From Aquatica leii (taxonomy: Eukaryota; Arthropoda; Insecta; Coleoptera; Lampyridae), in the NCBI GenBank assembly GCA_035610365.1, contig CM069435.1, positions 87,701,389-87,765,388 on the forward strand: a stretch of DNA of 64,000 bases. The letters run 5' to 3'. Both the position numbers and the translations under genes were made by a program. Positions 35,504 to 48,176 of this stretch are shown piece by piece (the first letter of the stretch is position 1; every line of letters begins with the position of its first letter). Under the pieces are notes generated by a model. That model was not told the DNA's origin, did not search any database, and was given only the letters and a program-made list of their open reading frames with translations.

Positions 35504-36905
35504 TTACTCTCTCATCAGTTCTGTTTCGTTAATGAAGTCCAGAAATTTATTCCAAGGGTTTTTTTTTAACTCATCATCGGTTAGCTTTGGTTTTCCGAGA
35601 ATCGTTGTGCGTTGCATTTGATACGCTTCGCATTTGCACAGCAGACGCTGCGGAGTCTCGTCGTCTTTCAAGCATCCGCGGCATAAGAGGCTACTTTGCA
35701 GTCCCATTTTATGCATATGTTTGTTAAGGCCACAGTGCTCTATACTTAGTCCAGTGAGTTTCCTTAATTTTTGTCGACTCATGCTTGATAGTGCAGTTTG
35801 AGTGTTTAATTGTGGCTCTGTAAGGAAGAGTTTTGTGTGCCTCATCCCTCAAGAGTTTTTTCATAGTTTTTTATGCTCCGCTGCAAGTTTTCTGCGAATT
35901 ATTTCTTTTCCGGTCTCGTATGCGATTCCGAAAACGGGTTCAGGTTCGATATATGTCCCTGTTGTACCATGTTTTGCTAGTGCGTCCGCCATTAGGTTAC
36001 CCTTTACATTCTGGTTTTTTGATATCCAGATGAGCTGCACAGGTTGGCGATTTGCCAATATTTCCAGACTGGTCATGCATGCCATAATCAGTTTGGATTT
36101 TATTACTGGTGATCTTAGCGCCAGTAGTGCTGCTTGGCTGTGAGACATGATTGATATCGGCCCATTTGTGAATGATTTCGAGTCGATAATGTTCCTGACA
36201 CACCAGTTAATAGCAGCAACTTCAGCTTGAAAAGCGGATGCATATTTACCCAAAGTCAGCGAAAATTGCTCCGGTACCGTTGCGATTTTTGGCCCCATCT
36301 GTGTACCAGATAGTTCCTTTAACCGCGCACTGGTAAATGTTTTTTGTTCACTCGTTTCGTGACGGTATCACTTTAAATTTCTTTAAAGTGTGATAATTTG
36401 TTTTGAAATCGGATCTCATAGTTAAGATTTTTTCTTTAGGCAGCACGTTGTATATACTCGGTTTGTTTTTCCCGGTAATTGACGCGTGTCCATTAATCTG
36501 CAGCCTGTATGCTTCTTGTCTTGTTTCCATCTTTACAACGAGGTGTAATGGTGAAAGTGAAAGTAGTGCTGCTGTGGCCGTGGTTCTCATCGCTCCTGTT
36601 ATCAGTAGACATGCCATTCTCTGTACTTTGCTTAGCTTTGCAGCTGTGCTTTTCGGGTTGGTTCTTTCACCCCATACAAGCGCGCCGTATGTGATGATAG
36701 GCCTTGTTACCACAGTATATAACAATTTGCTCATTGTGGGTTTCAATACCCATGTGTGTCCGACCATCCGTTTAGTTGTATTGAGAACCCTGATGGCCTT
36801 CGTTATAACTTTTTCTAGATGAGCATTGAAAGTCAGTCTAGTATCAAGAGTAAGTCCCAGATCCGTACATCGTAGGTAGTTTTATGTCATCCGTTTTCCG
36901 TCGTT
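35504..36905 (-). pseudogene. LINE copy A ORF2, RT thumb, RNase H and C-terminus
   Basis: From the deletion junction the frame resumes in the RT carboxyl part (KLLYTVVTRPIITYGALVWG, TGAMRTTATAALLSLSPLHL) and passes into an RNase H domain (FQAEVAAINWCVRNI with the catalytic Glu, NLMADALAKHG with the conserved Asp). The last part carries a zinc-type tail with CRGCLKDDETPQRLLCKCEA near 35,640-35,680. Frames change several times. The RNase H is typical of the I/LOA/R1 group. Confidence 0.8.
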
Positions 36906-37223
36906 TCTACGTCCCTACAGTATCTTCTCCATGAGTCTCTCTTTGTCTTTTTAATGGCATTGTTCTATGTTGTGAGGCTGGTTTTGTATTCATCCCAGTC
37001 TCCGCTTTTTTGGCTGTATTAAATAGCCTTCTGGTGCGTGCTCTTGTTTTGTCAAGCAAGTTATTTTGTTGGGGGTTCGTTTGACAGTTTTTGGGCAGCT
37101 AGCTTCAAATGAGGATTTTAATGAATTAACAATACTATCCGTGATTAGTTCTAGCTCGTGCGTTGATCTTGCAACTGTGGGACAGTACCTGATTTGGTCC
37201 GCTAAAGTTTCGTTAAACAAATC

Positions 37224-37902
37224 TCAGTCGGTTTTTCTCGGGTTTCTGTGTTTCATTACGAATTCCCTGTCTGATTCAATGTTGAATCGAATGTATCTAT
37301 GATCAGATAAAGAAGGTTCATCTGATACATGCCACATTTTTATCACTTTGCTCGCTTTTGGACTAGCAAGCGTAAGGTCAATAACTTCACTGCGCGACAC
37401 GGTTATAAACGTAGGCGCATGTCCGTTATTTATTATGTCTAAATTGCCTTTTAAAATAAATTCTAAAAGTTTTTCACCTTTTCGATTTGTGTTTGTGCTC
37501 CCCCACAAGGTGTGGTGTGCATTAGCATCACATCCAAGAATCAGCGGTTTGTTGGCCTTACTGTTAATCAGCCTGTGGATTTCTTCCGGCGGCGGCGATC
37601 CTGTCTGGTCGTAGGGGAGGTAACCGGATTCGACAATGAACTCTCTCCGGTTGCCTTGCTCTACTACAGATATTTTAGCTGCCACTAGGTCTTTAGAACA
37701 TAAATCCCACAATGGCATTAAGTTTAGTGCATTTTTTACAATAATGCATGTGCGAGGGTTGTGCATAAGCTAGGCCGCAAGCAGCCACTTACTTGGACAG
37801 TTCTACTCTTTTATTGTTCTCTTGTGGATCTATGGCTCCTGGACAAGGGCGATGTCAATGTCGTGTATCACGATATAAGCACTGAGGGCCGCTGAGGTTG
37901 CC
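37224..37902 (-). pseudogene. LINE copy A ORF2, APE-type endonuclease
   Basis: ORF2 begins near 37,920 with LKVVQIKIHHRRATSAALSA and DIDIALVQEP, the amino end of an APE-like endonuclease. The core has LILGCDANAHHTLWGS (catalytic Asp/Asn), GHAPTFITVSRSEVIDLTLA and SDHRYIRF (catalytic Asp-His). The domain nicks target DNA to prime reverse transcription. A frame interruption lies near 37,830. Downstream a linker (36,990-37,220) leads to the deletion junction. Confidence 0.8.
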
Positions 37903-38733
37903 CTACGGTGATGTATTTTTATTTGAACCACTTTCAGCATTAGATTTGCCGTCAGCAAGTTCTTCTGGCTCTGGACTTTCATCCATTGCTTCGTGGACAT
38001 CCCTTGTAGCATCCGGTTCTTTGCTGTCCTTTTTGGAGTCGGTCAGCGCCCAGAGAGTGATCCTTGAAAATCCAAGGTGCAATTGGTTGGTTGACGCTTC
38101 CACCTTCTCCCAGGACCCCTTGTCCATAAACAGGACGTATTGGGTTTCTTTAGGATCTGGTTTAGAGTTAACCACCTGCCACGTTTCGGTACTGATGTTG
38201 TTCTGTACCGATATTCTTTTCAATAGGGTGGCTGGCTCTAGTGCTGTTCCCGGGATCTAAGTGATAACCTTCTTTGGTGCAGGAAGGTCTTTGAGATAGA
38301 TAATCTCTAGTTCCCTATCCTCCCCTAGTGGTTTCGTAATATTTGACGTGCCTACTAGCCACTCTCTAGTTGCTTCGTCTGCATACGTTATTTTCAGAAA
38401 TTCTCCTTTATGGGTACATTCCTGAAAACGCGGAGAAGCTTGTCCGTTCTCCAATTCGTCAATCCATCCAAGTCTCAAGGTTTTTATGACCTCGGATTCT
38501 TTAGGACTGATGGTGTTTTCAGGGAACCCTTTTGGTATAATAGCAAGAGCAATGCCGTTCAGAGTGTTCCTGAATGTTTTTTTTTGGGTTCCTTCGACAC
38601 CTCGACTACGTTTTATCGGTCGTTTTTGTGACAGCGGTGTGCTATTGCTAGAAAGGTTCCGTTTTTGCGCCCCTCTTCCGGCAATTAGTATAATTGCGTG
38701 CGCCGTCTGGTGTCGCTGTTGCGTTCTTGACAT
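37903..38733 (-). pseudogene. LINE copy A ORF1 with DUF4780-like domain
   Basis: A basic Ser/Arg-rich amino part precedes a domain with GIALAIIPKGFPENTISPKE, TLRLGWIDEL, PRFQECTHKGEFLKITYADE and TREWLVG, and after a break RISVQNNISTETWQVVNS and GSWEKVEASTNQLHLGF. This pattern fits the DUF4780 domain found in ORF1 proteins of insect LINEs, thought to bind RNA. The tail is acidic. A stop at 38,257 and a frame change separate the two halves. Further 5' coding sequence may reach 39,034. Confidence 0.7.
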
Positions 38734-39519
38734 GCCCGTCTTTTTACTTCTTGCATAGCTGGGTTTTGCTGTTGCGTCTCAGCCATTGAAGTGGAACCGG
38801 TTGCTTGCGCTCCCGATTCTCTTTGTTTTTAAAGCTTTCGCCTTGCTGTCCCCGAAAGCTTTTGGGCTTTCCGGGTTTGCGCTCAGCGTCAGCCGTTATT
38901 TTTAGGTTCTGCTCAGAGTCCCCGTCTTTTTTTAAATTTTGAGTCGATGGTTCCATATATATGTTCCCACGAGTGCGGAGGAAAAGATGCTCGCCGTGCG
39001 CAGTGCCCTGATACGCACGGAAGGCTATATACAACGGGGTTCGCCTGGTGCCCCGAGGTTGGAACCAGTGACGACTGGTCTTCTATCCAGTCACGCATCT
39101 ATCGGCCTGGTTCTCTCCACCTTAGATTTAGGTTTTTGATTAGGTTGTCTCTTCTTGGTCCAGACAATTAAGCCAAGACCCCCCAGCACTGCTTGCTCGT
39201 GAGACATGTTCACAGCAGCAAGAGGTTTGGGTTTGGCTGCCGTGCTTGCTGATCAAAGTCAGCAGAGCAGCGGCAGGCATCGTTATCTCAGTGTTGGCTC
39301 TTGCCACTACACTACAGCTTGAGCTGGTTTTCGTGACAGTAGTATTGGAGAACGTACGGATTTTAGGCCGCGACTCCAACACCTGCCAAGGTAAACAGGG
39401 TTGTCCCGGGTCAGCTGGTAAAGCTGCGTATTGTTACATCTTATTTACCTTCCTATCTACCACCTGGAGACGCGCGCGATAGGTAGCTCAACCCACGGGG
39501 GTATGACCTTTAATTTTTT

Positions 39520-42500
39520 CAATTAATTCAATTGATGAGTGAAAATTCTTTAAAAAATAAGAATGGTATAAACTAATTTTATATAGAATATAAAGCAACA
39601 ATAAATAAAAATAAAATACATTACTTAACAAAGAAGTTTCACTTCTTCTCTGAGCTTATGTGGGTGAGGTTGATTCGTTAATTTTTTTAGTCTGTTTTTT
39701 TTTGTGCTCTGTAATACACTAATGTCATGTTATGTTTGTAACATAAATGAAACATTTTTCTATTTTGTTGTTTTTGGTTCTGGATTTGCATTGCTTTGTT
39801 CTGTTGAGCTTAGTTCTGCACTGTTTTTTGTTTTGTTTTTTATGTGCTGTTGTAATCTAATCGGTTGTGGCCTGTTGTGATTTGTTTTGTTTAGTTGTTT
39901 TTTTAGTTGAAATCACATTTATTTGTTTTCGTTGAGGTTTTTTAACTTTTGTTCTAGGTTTTTTATTTTCTACCTACATATGCTTTGCTCTATTTGATCT
40001 GCTGTATCACACTAATTATGCTTTGAGTTTTTATTAATTTATTTTAATAGTAATTTATATTTTATTGCTATGTAATCGACCACTGTCGTATAACTTTAAA
40101 ATGAAAGTCATGACCATTTTTTTAGACATTTTCTGATTTGTGGTTACGGTTCTGATTTTATCAGCTTTGTTTTGCATTGTTATGCTTTGCTCCACCATAT
40201 TTTGTTTTATTTTGTTTTGTATTGTTACTGTTCTGATTAGTTCTATTTTATGGTTCTGGTTTTGTTCTGATGCGATTTGTCTTGTTGTGTTTTTTGTTCA
40301 GTTGAGTTTATATTTTTGTTTTCTTAAGATTTGTTTTATTTTTATTTGTCGTTTTTATCAATTAATCTCTTAAAATTGATGTCTTGTATAAATTACTTAA
40401 TGATAAATTTGTTTTACTATGTTTGTGCAGTGCTTTGTTTTGTTTTCTTTTATAGTGTTTTGTATGGTTTTCGTTTTTTGTTTAGTAGAGCTCATATTTT
40501 TCGTCTAGTGTTGCTCTATTTTAATTGCTGCTTTTGTCAAATCCTCTGTTAAAATTAATGTGTCTCATTAATAATGTCATACTGAATACGTTAGTATTAG
40601 TTAGCATTACTATGCTCTGTTTAGCTTACATTTGCACTGTTTTTGTTTTGTTGTTTTAGTCTGTTTTTGCTCTGTAATGTGCTGTTATTTTTGAAGTATT
40701 TTGTCAAAACTAGAACGTGTGTTATGAATGATTTATTTAGTCAAGACTTTTTTTTTCTGTTTGCACTGAACCCTTTAGTCTGTTTTTCTTGCTTTACTTT
40801 GTTCTTTGTGGTTTTGATGTGATATGTTTTGTTCTGTTTATATATTCTGAAATCTATGCTGTTGTATTTTATCTGTGGCTTCTATCAAGTTTTTTGTCAA
40901 AATATTTTTAATAATGTCATACTAAACATGTTTTCTGTTTTTTATTTAAGTGTGCGATTTTTCAAATCAAGTTATATTTTACTAAAATTTGATTATTTCG
41001 TAATTGACCACTGTGGTACAGCTTAAAAAAGAATCTTTTTTGTTCTGTTGTTTTTTGATTCTGATTGATCAACTTTATTTTGCATTGTTATGTCACATTG
41101 GTTTTTTTTGTTTCGTTCGGTATTGCTGTGTTGACCGTACTGTTTTTTTTGCTGCGATTTCTTTTGATTTCTTTTATGTTTAGCTGTGTTTGTATTTATT
41201 TTATTTGTTGTTTTTGTCAAGTATTCTGGTAAAATGGAAGTTTTTTTATGAATTGCTTAAATTTAAGTTTCCCTTACTTTAGTTGTGTTGTTTTGGTTTT
41301 TTTTCTTACACTTGAGCTCATATTTTTATTTAAATTTGTTCTTCACTGTTTTATTTGTTGTATTTTTGAGTTTAAGCCGTCTCATACTGAAAATGTTTTC
41401 AGTTTTTATATTTAAATTTTGTTTGTGCTAATGTGACGTTTTCTTCAACTTATGTATTGTTAAGATCAGTTTTGCTGTATAATGTATCTGCTATTTAGAC
41501 GAATTTTTTGTCAAAACTAGAACGTTTGTTATGAATGATTGCTTTCATTAAGTTTTTTTTCTCTGTTTTGCACTGAATTTTTTTGTTTTATTTTGTTCTT
41601 TTTTACTCTATACTGTTTATTCTATTTTTTTTTGTGCAGTTGAGCTTGTATTAATTTTTTTTCTTAAGATCTGCTCGTTGTATTTAATCTGCTGTTTTTG
41701 TCAAGTTTTCAAGTAATATGTTTTTTTCAATCATATAAGTGAAAGTGTCGTGTATTATTAATGTGTCGTAAAGGCGATTTTTTTCATTTTTTTCTATTCT
41801 GTTCTTTTTGGTTATGATTTGATCCACCTTGTTTTAAAATCAAGTTTGCTTTGGTTATGCAGTTTTCTTTTTTGTTTGTTTTGCTTTGTATTCTTTTGAT
41901 CCGTGTTGTTTTGGGTTTTTTCTACACTGGAGTTCATATCTTTGCCTAGATATTATATATGTTGTTTTTGTCAAGTTCTTTGTCAAAACTAGTGTGTTTT
42001 CATAACGGTTTTCATTAATTGTTTGATTTTCAGCCGCATCATATTGAATATTTTACATCCCAATATGATTCTATTAAGCGGCGTCCACTGTACCATGTTT
42101 TTAGTTTTGTATTAAGGATTACGATTTTTTTTAAAACAAAGAATATATTTTATTATGATTTTACTTGCTGCTGTAAAACTAAAAGTTACTGTAATCACCT
42201 TTCTTGTACTTTACTTTGTTTAGCTGCTGTTGGCTCTGATTTGATTACCTTTGCTTTGCATTGGTATGTTCTGCTCAGCATTGTTTTGCGTTATTTGTTT
42301 GTGTAGCTTTTATTGATTTTGCATCGTTCTGTTTTGCTCTGTACTGCACCTATCTAACCGGTTTTGTTCTATTGCTTTAATTTGCTATGTTCTATTTTAT
42401 TTGTTGTTTTTCATTAGTTTGAGTTGTGTCATAATTAAAATGTTTTGAATTTTTCGTGCAGATTTACGAATCTCTATAATAAGTAATTTTAATTAATACT

Positions 42501-42520
42501 TAATTACATTGTAATCGACC
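39520..42520 (+). repeat. T-rich degenerate long repeat, right block
   Basis: Continues the repeat of 32,700-35,415 after the LINE. The stretch at about 40,073-40,440 follows 34,797-35,120 block by block, including ATGGTTCTGGTTTTGTTCTG, the ATGCGATTTGT word and ATAAATTTGTTTT. Another partial unit starts near 40,999. Open frames here (40,140-41,026, 42,019-42,306) are runs of Phe, Leu, Cys and Ile that follow from T-richness and are not called as genes. Confidence 0.6.
42036..42091 (-). mobile_element. Fragment of the Tc1/mariner-like MITE
   Basis: The right side ATTCTATTAAGCGGCGTCCA then CTG and a TA matches the terminal repeat of the MITE at 55,498-55,845, and the adjoining TTGAATATT and CATCCCAA words match its subterminal part. 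Only one end is present. Confidence 0.5.
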
Positions 42521-42529
42521 CAAAACCGT

Positions 42530-44785
42530 AAAGGTGACTTTAATGACCTTTGCTCAATTACGTCAAGTTTCTAAACCACATGAAACAAATTTAAGAGATT
42601 TTGTCTGCCGTTTCATCAACACGATACAAAATTATTGTTCATGGACAAGAACTAGTTTTGAATTTAATTATTGCTTGTGAAGTTTACTTCCATTAGTGTT
42701 CCCGGCTTTCTCGCAATCAAATTAAACCAAATAATTTAATTTACTTTTTTTTTTATTGTGTTTTACGCATAATTGCATTATTTCCAAATTACAGGTAAAC
42801 AACGTGTACCATATCGAGTAGGCGTGAGAATGTTACGTGTTTAATCAACGCGTGCTTGGATTTGTTTATTTAATTTTTGATTAATCCTATATTTATATGG
42901 GAATTGATTTTTCTGGGTTTTGATGTAGCCACGCCTTCTAATTAAATTATCTGTTTAACTGAGGTTCAAAAATAAAATTTTTTGGGCCAACTTTTTACGT
43001 TCTAAACGTTATTGTGCGGTTTACTTTTTTAATGATTATTAATGTTGTGTAAACAAAAGGTGTGCTTGCAAACAAAAAGCTGACGTTGGCCCCTTAACGT
43101 AATGTACCTATGGAACAATGCGAATGATTATGTAGAACTCAACTGCGGCTGGAGGCAACTGAAGCGTAACTATCTATGTTATTCAACGAGAATAATAACA
43201 ATAACATCCATGACCGCAATAGAACCTGAGCGAGGTGTTATTAAATCTTTTGGAAAGTTTCGCGTTGCAACTGAAAAGAAAAATATTTTTTTATCTAAAA
43301 AATTAAATGACAACGAATCAAATCTATTATTCTATAAAAGTATTGTAACGATTGCGGATTAAAATTTATAGCTTCTTATAATCTCGGCAACACACCGTAC
43401 AAGACAGTACTGCACATTGGGGATTCGCACGTTGAAAACTTGAAAAGCTTTATTTTCAGCGTATTATCGACAACTAAATATTTAAAAATCATATTTTCAG
43501 TGGACTGAAAAGCATCAAAACTTACACAAAAACCATCTTTTCAAACGAAAAACATGTCTGCTTTTCTTAACGTTGAGAAAAATTAAATATGGATAAAGGA
43601 AGACAAAACGACGTTAACTGAAACTGAAAAGCTTTTGTTTGAAGGTCTTTTGTTTGTGTGTGTGTTTAAGTAAAAAAAAAGACCATTGTCGGTTTGTTAA
43701 GCAAACACAAGTATATATTTTTCTTAACAATTCTAGTCATAGACAGGATTTAAATTTTCTTATGGCCTTTGTTTTGAATACCGAAATGGTGATGTTAGGT
43801 TAACAATTTATTAATGTAATTGTGCCTTTAAGGCTTTGGCCTTTTATTGTTTGAAAACGCATTTACAAAGTTTTGGAAATTGAATTTAAGTGTATTCCGC
43901 TTCGTCGGATGCATTTTTTTAACAGAAAAATTTACACACAGTAACAAGCACTTCAACACTCATTTACACCAATTATCAGATGCAAAAGCATAAAATAATA
44001 CGTGCTTTTGTCTGCAGGGCAAAAAGTAAATGTGGAGGAAGAAACGGATTATCAGAATCATCACAAGAAGTAAAGCCACACAAGGACATCTAGAGAAACA
44101 TCGATGACATGGAAAAAAATTATCTGTGACATTCATCTTGGTTACAAATTGACCTTTAATAGTCTTATGTCGTATATAAACTAAATAGACCTCGTACAAT
44201 TCGATGAACAATTTTAGCAAAATGGAGCGCGTAGCAAAATTATAAAACAATTGCGTTTAAATACCACATGAAGCAAAGCACACTTTAAATAATTGTTAAT
44301 CAAAAACAAAGACTTAATTTCGAGCAATCCGTCTTTGTAATTGCCTTTTCTCTAAAAGAGGATAGTCGTTGTTTTCTCGAATTTTATTAAACGCTTCTCA
44401 TTTAACTCAATCGGGAGGCAATACGAAAAACCCTTAACATAAACACGCTTTTGTTTATCTTTGAAATGAGTTTCGTAAGATAAATTAATTCTTTTTATTT
44501 TTCGTCTTTTGGGTGTAGCTTTCTCTCCGTTTGCTAAAGAAACAACTTCTGTTTAATGTTTAAAGTAGTTAATTTTGGTTCCAACAGAAAGCATGAATGT
44601 TCTTTTGAATTATTGCTAGTGCTTTAGTTCCAATTATAATTACAAAAAAAAATTAAATTAATTTTGTTCAACAGTTGATGTTTTTCTATTTTAATTTACT
44701 TACTCTATTTTAATTTACTTACTTAGTTTTCGCAATTTTAATATGAAATAAACTTTTTGTTAAAATCATTAATAGTTTGGTTTTT
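42530..44785. other. Stretch without a recognisable gene
   Basis: I see no supported gene. Open stretches at 43,102-43,362 (plus) and 43,960-44,250 (minus) have no recognisable domain. The minus one contains a Cys-rich short segment followed by a hydrophobic run, possibly chance. No transposon ends were identified. Confidence 0.45.
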
Positions 44786-46326
44786 ACATTTTTTTAAACT
44801 ATAGTTTAAACAATTTTTGACAAAATTATGGCATAGAACACGAATCGGTTTTTATTTGTTCGTCGATAAAAACAAATTGGTTATTTAAGATAATCAAACA
44901 TTACTAATTGTGATTGAATTAAATTTGATTTAATTTTCACAACAAAAGTAGGCTTCAACTCATGTTTTCTTATTTAGATTTTTTAAATTACTGTTTATTT
45001 AATTTACATTATAGAACTGAAAGTATTTTATATATTCAGTTTTGAAAAAAAATTTTACTAAAAGTAATCAATAAGCATTACAATTTGCAATTGAGTTTTA
45101 ACAAGTTTTGTTTTCACAAGATAATTTGGCTCTAATTAATTTTTTCTGAGCTAGATTTTTTAAATGTACTTCTATTTAGTTTTTAAAACTTCTTTAGTTT
45201 TTACAGAAAAAAATTACCAGATGTTTTCTCAAATCATTTAAATTTTAGTGTACTCAATTTTTGAATAAAACATGGAGGAATTGGTTTTTATTTTTTTGTT
45301 TTTGAAAAATACAAAATGATCAAAAAATAATCAAACGTTTTCGATTATTTTTTTTTACAATTTAATTGGAGTCGGATTTATTTTTTCTGAATTAAGTTAT
45401 TAAAGTTTCGGTTTATTTTGTTTTTGGCACCAAAATTGTAGTATATGGTACGAAGAAATAGATTTGTGTTTATTCCTTTTTGATGGAAACAAAGACAATC
45501 AAATGTTTCGATTTGTGATTGTATTACAACTGTTTAAGTTTTTCTAACAAATTAGGTTTCAACTCATTTCTTCTTTGATTTTTTAAACCTAATTAAGTTT
45601 ATTCAATTTTGGCAAAATTTTGGCGTAGGACATGAAGGAATCAATTATTATTTATTCGTTTTTCAAAAACACAAATAGTTACTAAAGATAATGAACCATG
45701 ACGGTTTGCGATTGATTTACAATTGGTTTAGTTTTCACAAGATGCTTTGGCTCTAATTAATTTTTTTGAGTTAGGTTTTTTATATTTAAAATTATTTTGT
45801 TTTTTTGCATTGATATTGTACTACATACGTAAATAAATAAGTTTTTAATGGTAAAGTAGTTTGTCCTCCTGTTGTCAAGTTGTAGTTAGTTTAAGTTTTT
45901 TATCTTCTTTAGGAGGGGCAATAAAAACCACTCTAAACTGTTTATATGGCTACGTTTCGTGCCTCTAGCGTGCACTTCTTCAGGCCACTGAAAATTTATT
46001 TACGGTAAGTGAACAACATTACACAACGCATATAACAACTAACTGAATTTGTTAACAGGTACAGCATACAACAAAAACTTACAAGAAAAGGTTACGAGTG
46101 GTGGTAGTCCACTGGTCCAACAAGCATACCGTCTAATAACTTACTTAATCTAGTTGACATGAAATTAAGTCAATAATTAAAAGAATTTAAATATATGTAC
46201 AAAGAAAACAACGGGCATTAAAGTTAAACAAACAATATACACTGAATGCAAATTCAAAAATAATTGTAACTATGATAAGGCTAATAGATAAAAATGACCA
46301 TGAAATCGCATACAACTATAAAGCTT

Positions 46327-46796
46327 ATCTTGCAATTTTTGAAATTAAATTATTGTAAATATTACTTAAATTGTTGGTGTCGTTATTGAAATTAATGTTG
46401 TTTTTATATATGTTGATGTATATCATTTCCGATACTAACCTTTTGAAATTATTTTCAACATCTAAAATTGTAGGATTGTTGAAATCGAAGGTATGTCCAG
46501 TGTTAATGTGATGGACTGCTAATGCTGTGTCTGCTTTTTTGTTTTACAATCATAACGATGGTTATTAATCCGATTTTTACTTTTTGTTTGGTTTGGCTGA
46601 TATAACATACATTGCAATTGGTACAGTCTAGTTTGTATATTACATCGTGCTTTTCTATTGTGTTTGTTTTGTCTTTAGTTTTACTGTACAGTGTATTATA
46701 GATGGTGTTATTATTGTATATTGCTATTTTGATGTTATTTGTTTTTAAAATCGGAATGATTCTATTTGTTAAATTTGGGACATTAATTATTTTCAT
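46327..46796 (-). pseudogene. GIY-YIG endonuclease of the Penelope-like element (left-arm copy)
   Basis: The open stretch contains HDVIYKLDCTNCNVCYISQT and then KQKVK, the amino part of the Penelope GIY-YIG domain, with two cysteines between the Y and YIG-type elements. From 46,613 leftward the coding sequence lies inside the left terminal repeat. There it reads YIS where the right-arm copy reads YIG, and it loses frame soon after. GIY-YIG nicks target DNA in these elements. Confidence 0.75.
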
Positions 46797-47905
46797 GTAA
46801 GTGATGTTAGTATTAAGGTTAGTGGTAGGATTGGTGTTAGGGTCGTATTAAGATTAGTTGTAGGTAGGTTAGTTGGTGGCGGGATCACGATAGTTATGTT
46901 AGTATTAGAAAGTATTTTGTTTAATATATTTTTTGGATAGTTATTCTTCCTTAATATGTTATTTAAGATGTTAAGGTTTTCTTTGTGAAATTGAGGGCTA
47001 CTCAAATTTATAATTTTATTTTTCATGGCCTTGATGACATTAATTTTTTGATGGTGTGGGTGTCTCGATAAAAAGTTAATTGTTCTATTAGAGGCAATTG
47101 GTTTAGTATACCATTCTGTGACTAACATATTAGTCTATTAGTCTGAGTCTAACATCTAGAAATGGTAATGAACCCTCTTTTTTAATTTCAACCGTGAATT
47201 TTAGATGTTGATTGTAACTGTTAAAAATATTTAAAGTGTTTTCAATTTCTGTGTCGGGAATGCATGTAATGATATCGTCAACATAACATAACAAAAGGGT
47301 CGGTGTAAATGTCATTTTGTTTTTTACATAATTAAGCAAATCATGCATTGCAAGACTGGCTAGTATAGGTGATGCTGGGTTGCCCATTGCAGTGCCAAAT
47401 TTTTGAACATACATTCTGTCATTGTACGTAAAATAACTAGAATTAAATAAGAACTCAATAATATTGACAACATTAACTAGTTCTAATGTAGTGTGGCTCT
47501 TTAACTCATTCCAATATTCTTTTAACAGTTTTACAGAGAGCTCTTTTGTAATGTTGGTGAACAAAGATGACACATCAAATGAAACAAGCAAATGATTAGG
47601 CGGCATTAATGTGTTTTTAGTTTTAGCGATTAATTCGTATGAGTTTTTTATATTATATATAAATAAATATGAGATGTTCTGTATTATATTAGCTATGTAT
47701 TTTGATAATTCATACGTAGGGGTTCCTATACAAGATACAATAGGTCTTATAGGAAGTTCATCTTTGTGTGTTTTGATCAGACCGTAAAACTTGGGAGGTG
47801 TACTTGTATACGTTGTAAGTCTTTTATATGTCTTTAAGTCAATGTGTCTGTCCGTTATCGTATAGTTGTTTGCTGATTTTGTTATGTATGTTATATCGGC
47901 CAAAC
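46793..47905 (-). pseudogene. Penelope-like reverse transcriptase
   Basis: Motifs in order: PPKFYGLIKTHKDELPIRPI then VSCIGTPTYELSKYIA, LLVSFDVSSLFTNI (catalytic Asp), QKFGTAMGNPASPILASLAM, and CYVDDIITCIPD with the YVDD box at about 47,272-47,285, then LKFTVEIKKEGSLPFLDV and, in a second open stretch, VTEWYTKPIASNRTINFLSR. This set is diagnostic for the Penelope RT, related to telomerase. The amino-terminal domain is missing at the junction with the right arm near 47,905. About two frame breaks separate RT, linker and endonuclease. Confidence 0.88.
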
Positions 47906-48176
47906 CAAACAAAAAGTAAAAAATCGGATTAATAACCATCGTTATGATTGTAAAACAAAAAAAGCAGACACAGCATTAGCAGTCCATCACATTAACACTG
48001 GACATACCTTCGATTTCAACAATCCTACAATTTTAGATGTTGAAAATAATTTCAAAAAAAGGTTAGTATCGGAAATGATATACATCAACATATATAAAAA
48101 CAACATTAATTTCAATAACGACACCAACAATTTAAGTAATATTTACAATAATTTAATTTCAAAAATTGCAAGATAA
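47884..48176 (+). pseudogene. GIY-YIG endonuclease carboxyl part carried in the right arm, opposite strand
   Basis: On the plus strand the right arm is open from CYIGQTKQKVKNRINNHRYD through LAVHHINTGHTFDFNNPTIL, KKRLVSEMIYINIYKNN to a stop at 48,174. It has the YIG motif, the catalytic-type Arg/His region and the GHTFDF block of Penelope endonucleases. It is the inverse copy of the left-arm coding end and better preserved. Being in antisense to the RT, it cannot serve the element as placed; it is part of the terminal repeat. Confidence 0.8.

Larger units (their letters stand above)
35425..39502 (-). mobile_element. LOA-like LINE copy A, both ends present, RT core deleted
   Basis: A 4.1-kb insertion in the T-rich repeat. 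It is flanked by a 9-bp target duplication, ATGACCTTT, at 35,416-35,424 and 39,503-39,511, so both ends are the original insertion ends. The element strand starts ACCCCCGTGGGTTGAG, runs through a GC-richer 5' UTR, ORF1, ORF2 and a short A-rich tail (AATTAATAAAAAAA). It is visibly richer in GC than its surroundings. An internal deletion near 36,906 joins the region after the endonuclease to the RT thumb, removing fingers, palm and YADD box. Same family as copy B at 20,371-24,845. The clade call (LOA, I group) comes from the RNase H and the DANAHHTLWGS endonuclease motif. Confidence 0.88.

Noticed and set aside
35802-36822. Plus-strand open frames over LINE copy A (also 37,348-38,758 and 38,939-39,482)
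   Set aside because: Antisense to recognised endonuclease, RT, RNase H and ORF1 sequence; no domain of their own.
43960-44250. Minus-strand open stretch with Cys cluster and hydrophobic segment as a small membrane protein
   Set aside because: No homologous motif, no promoter or splice context, and composition is compatible with chance.
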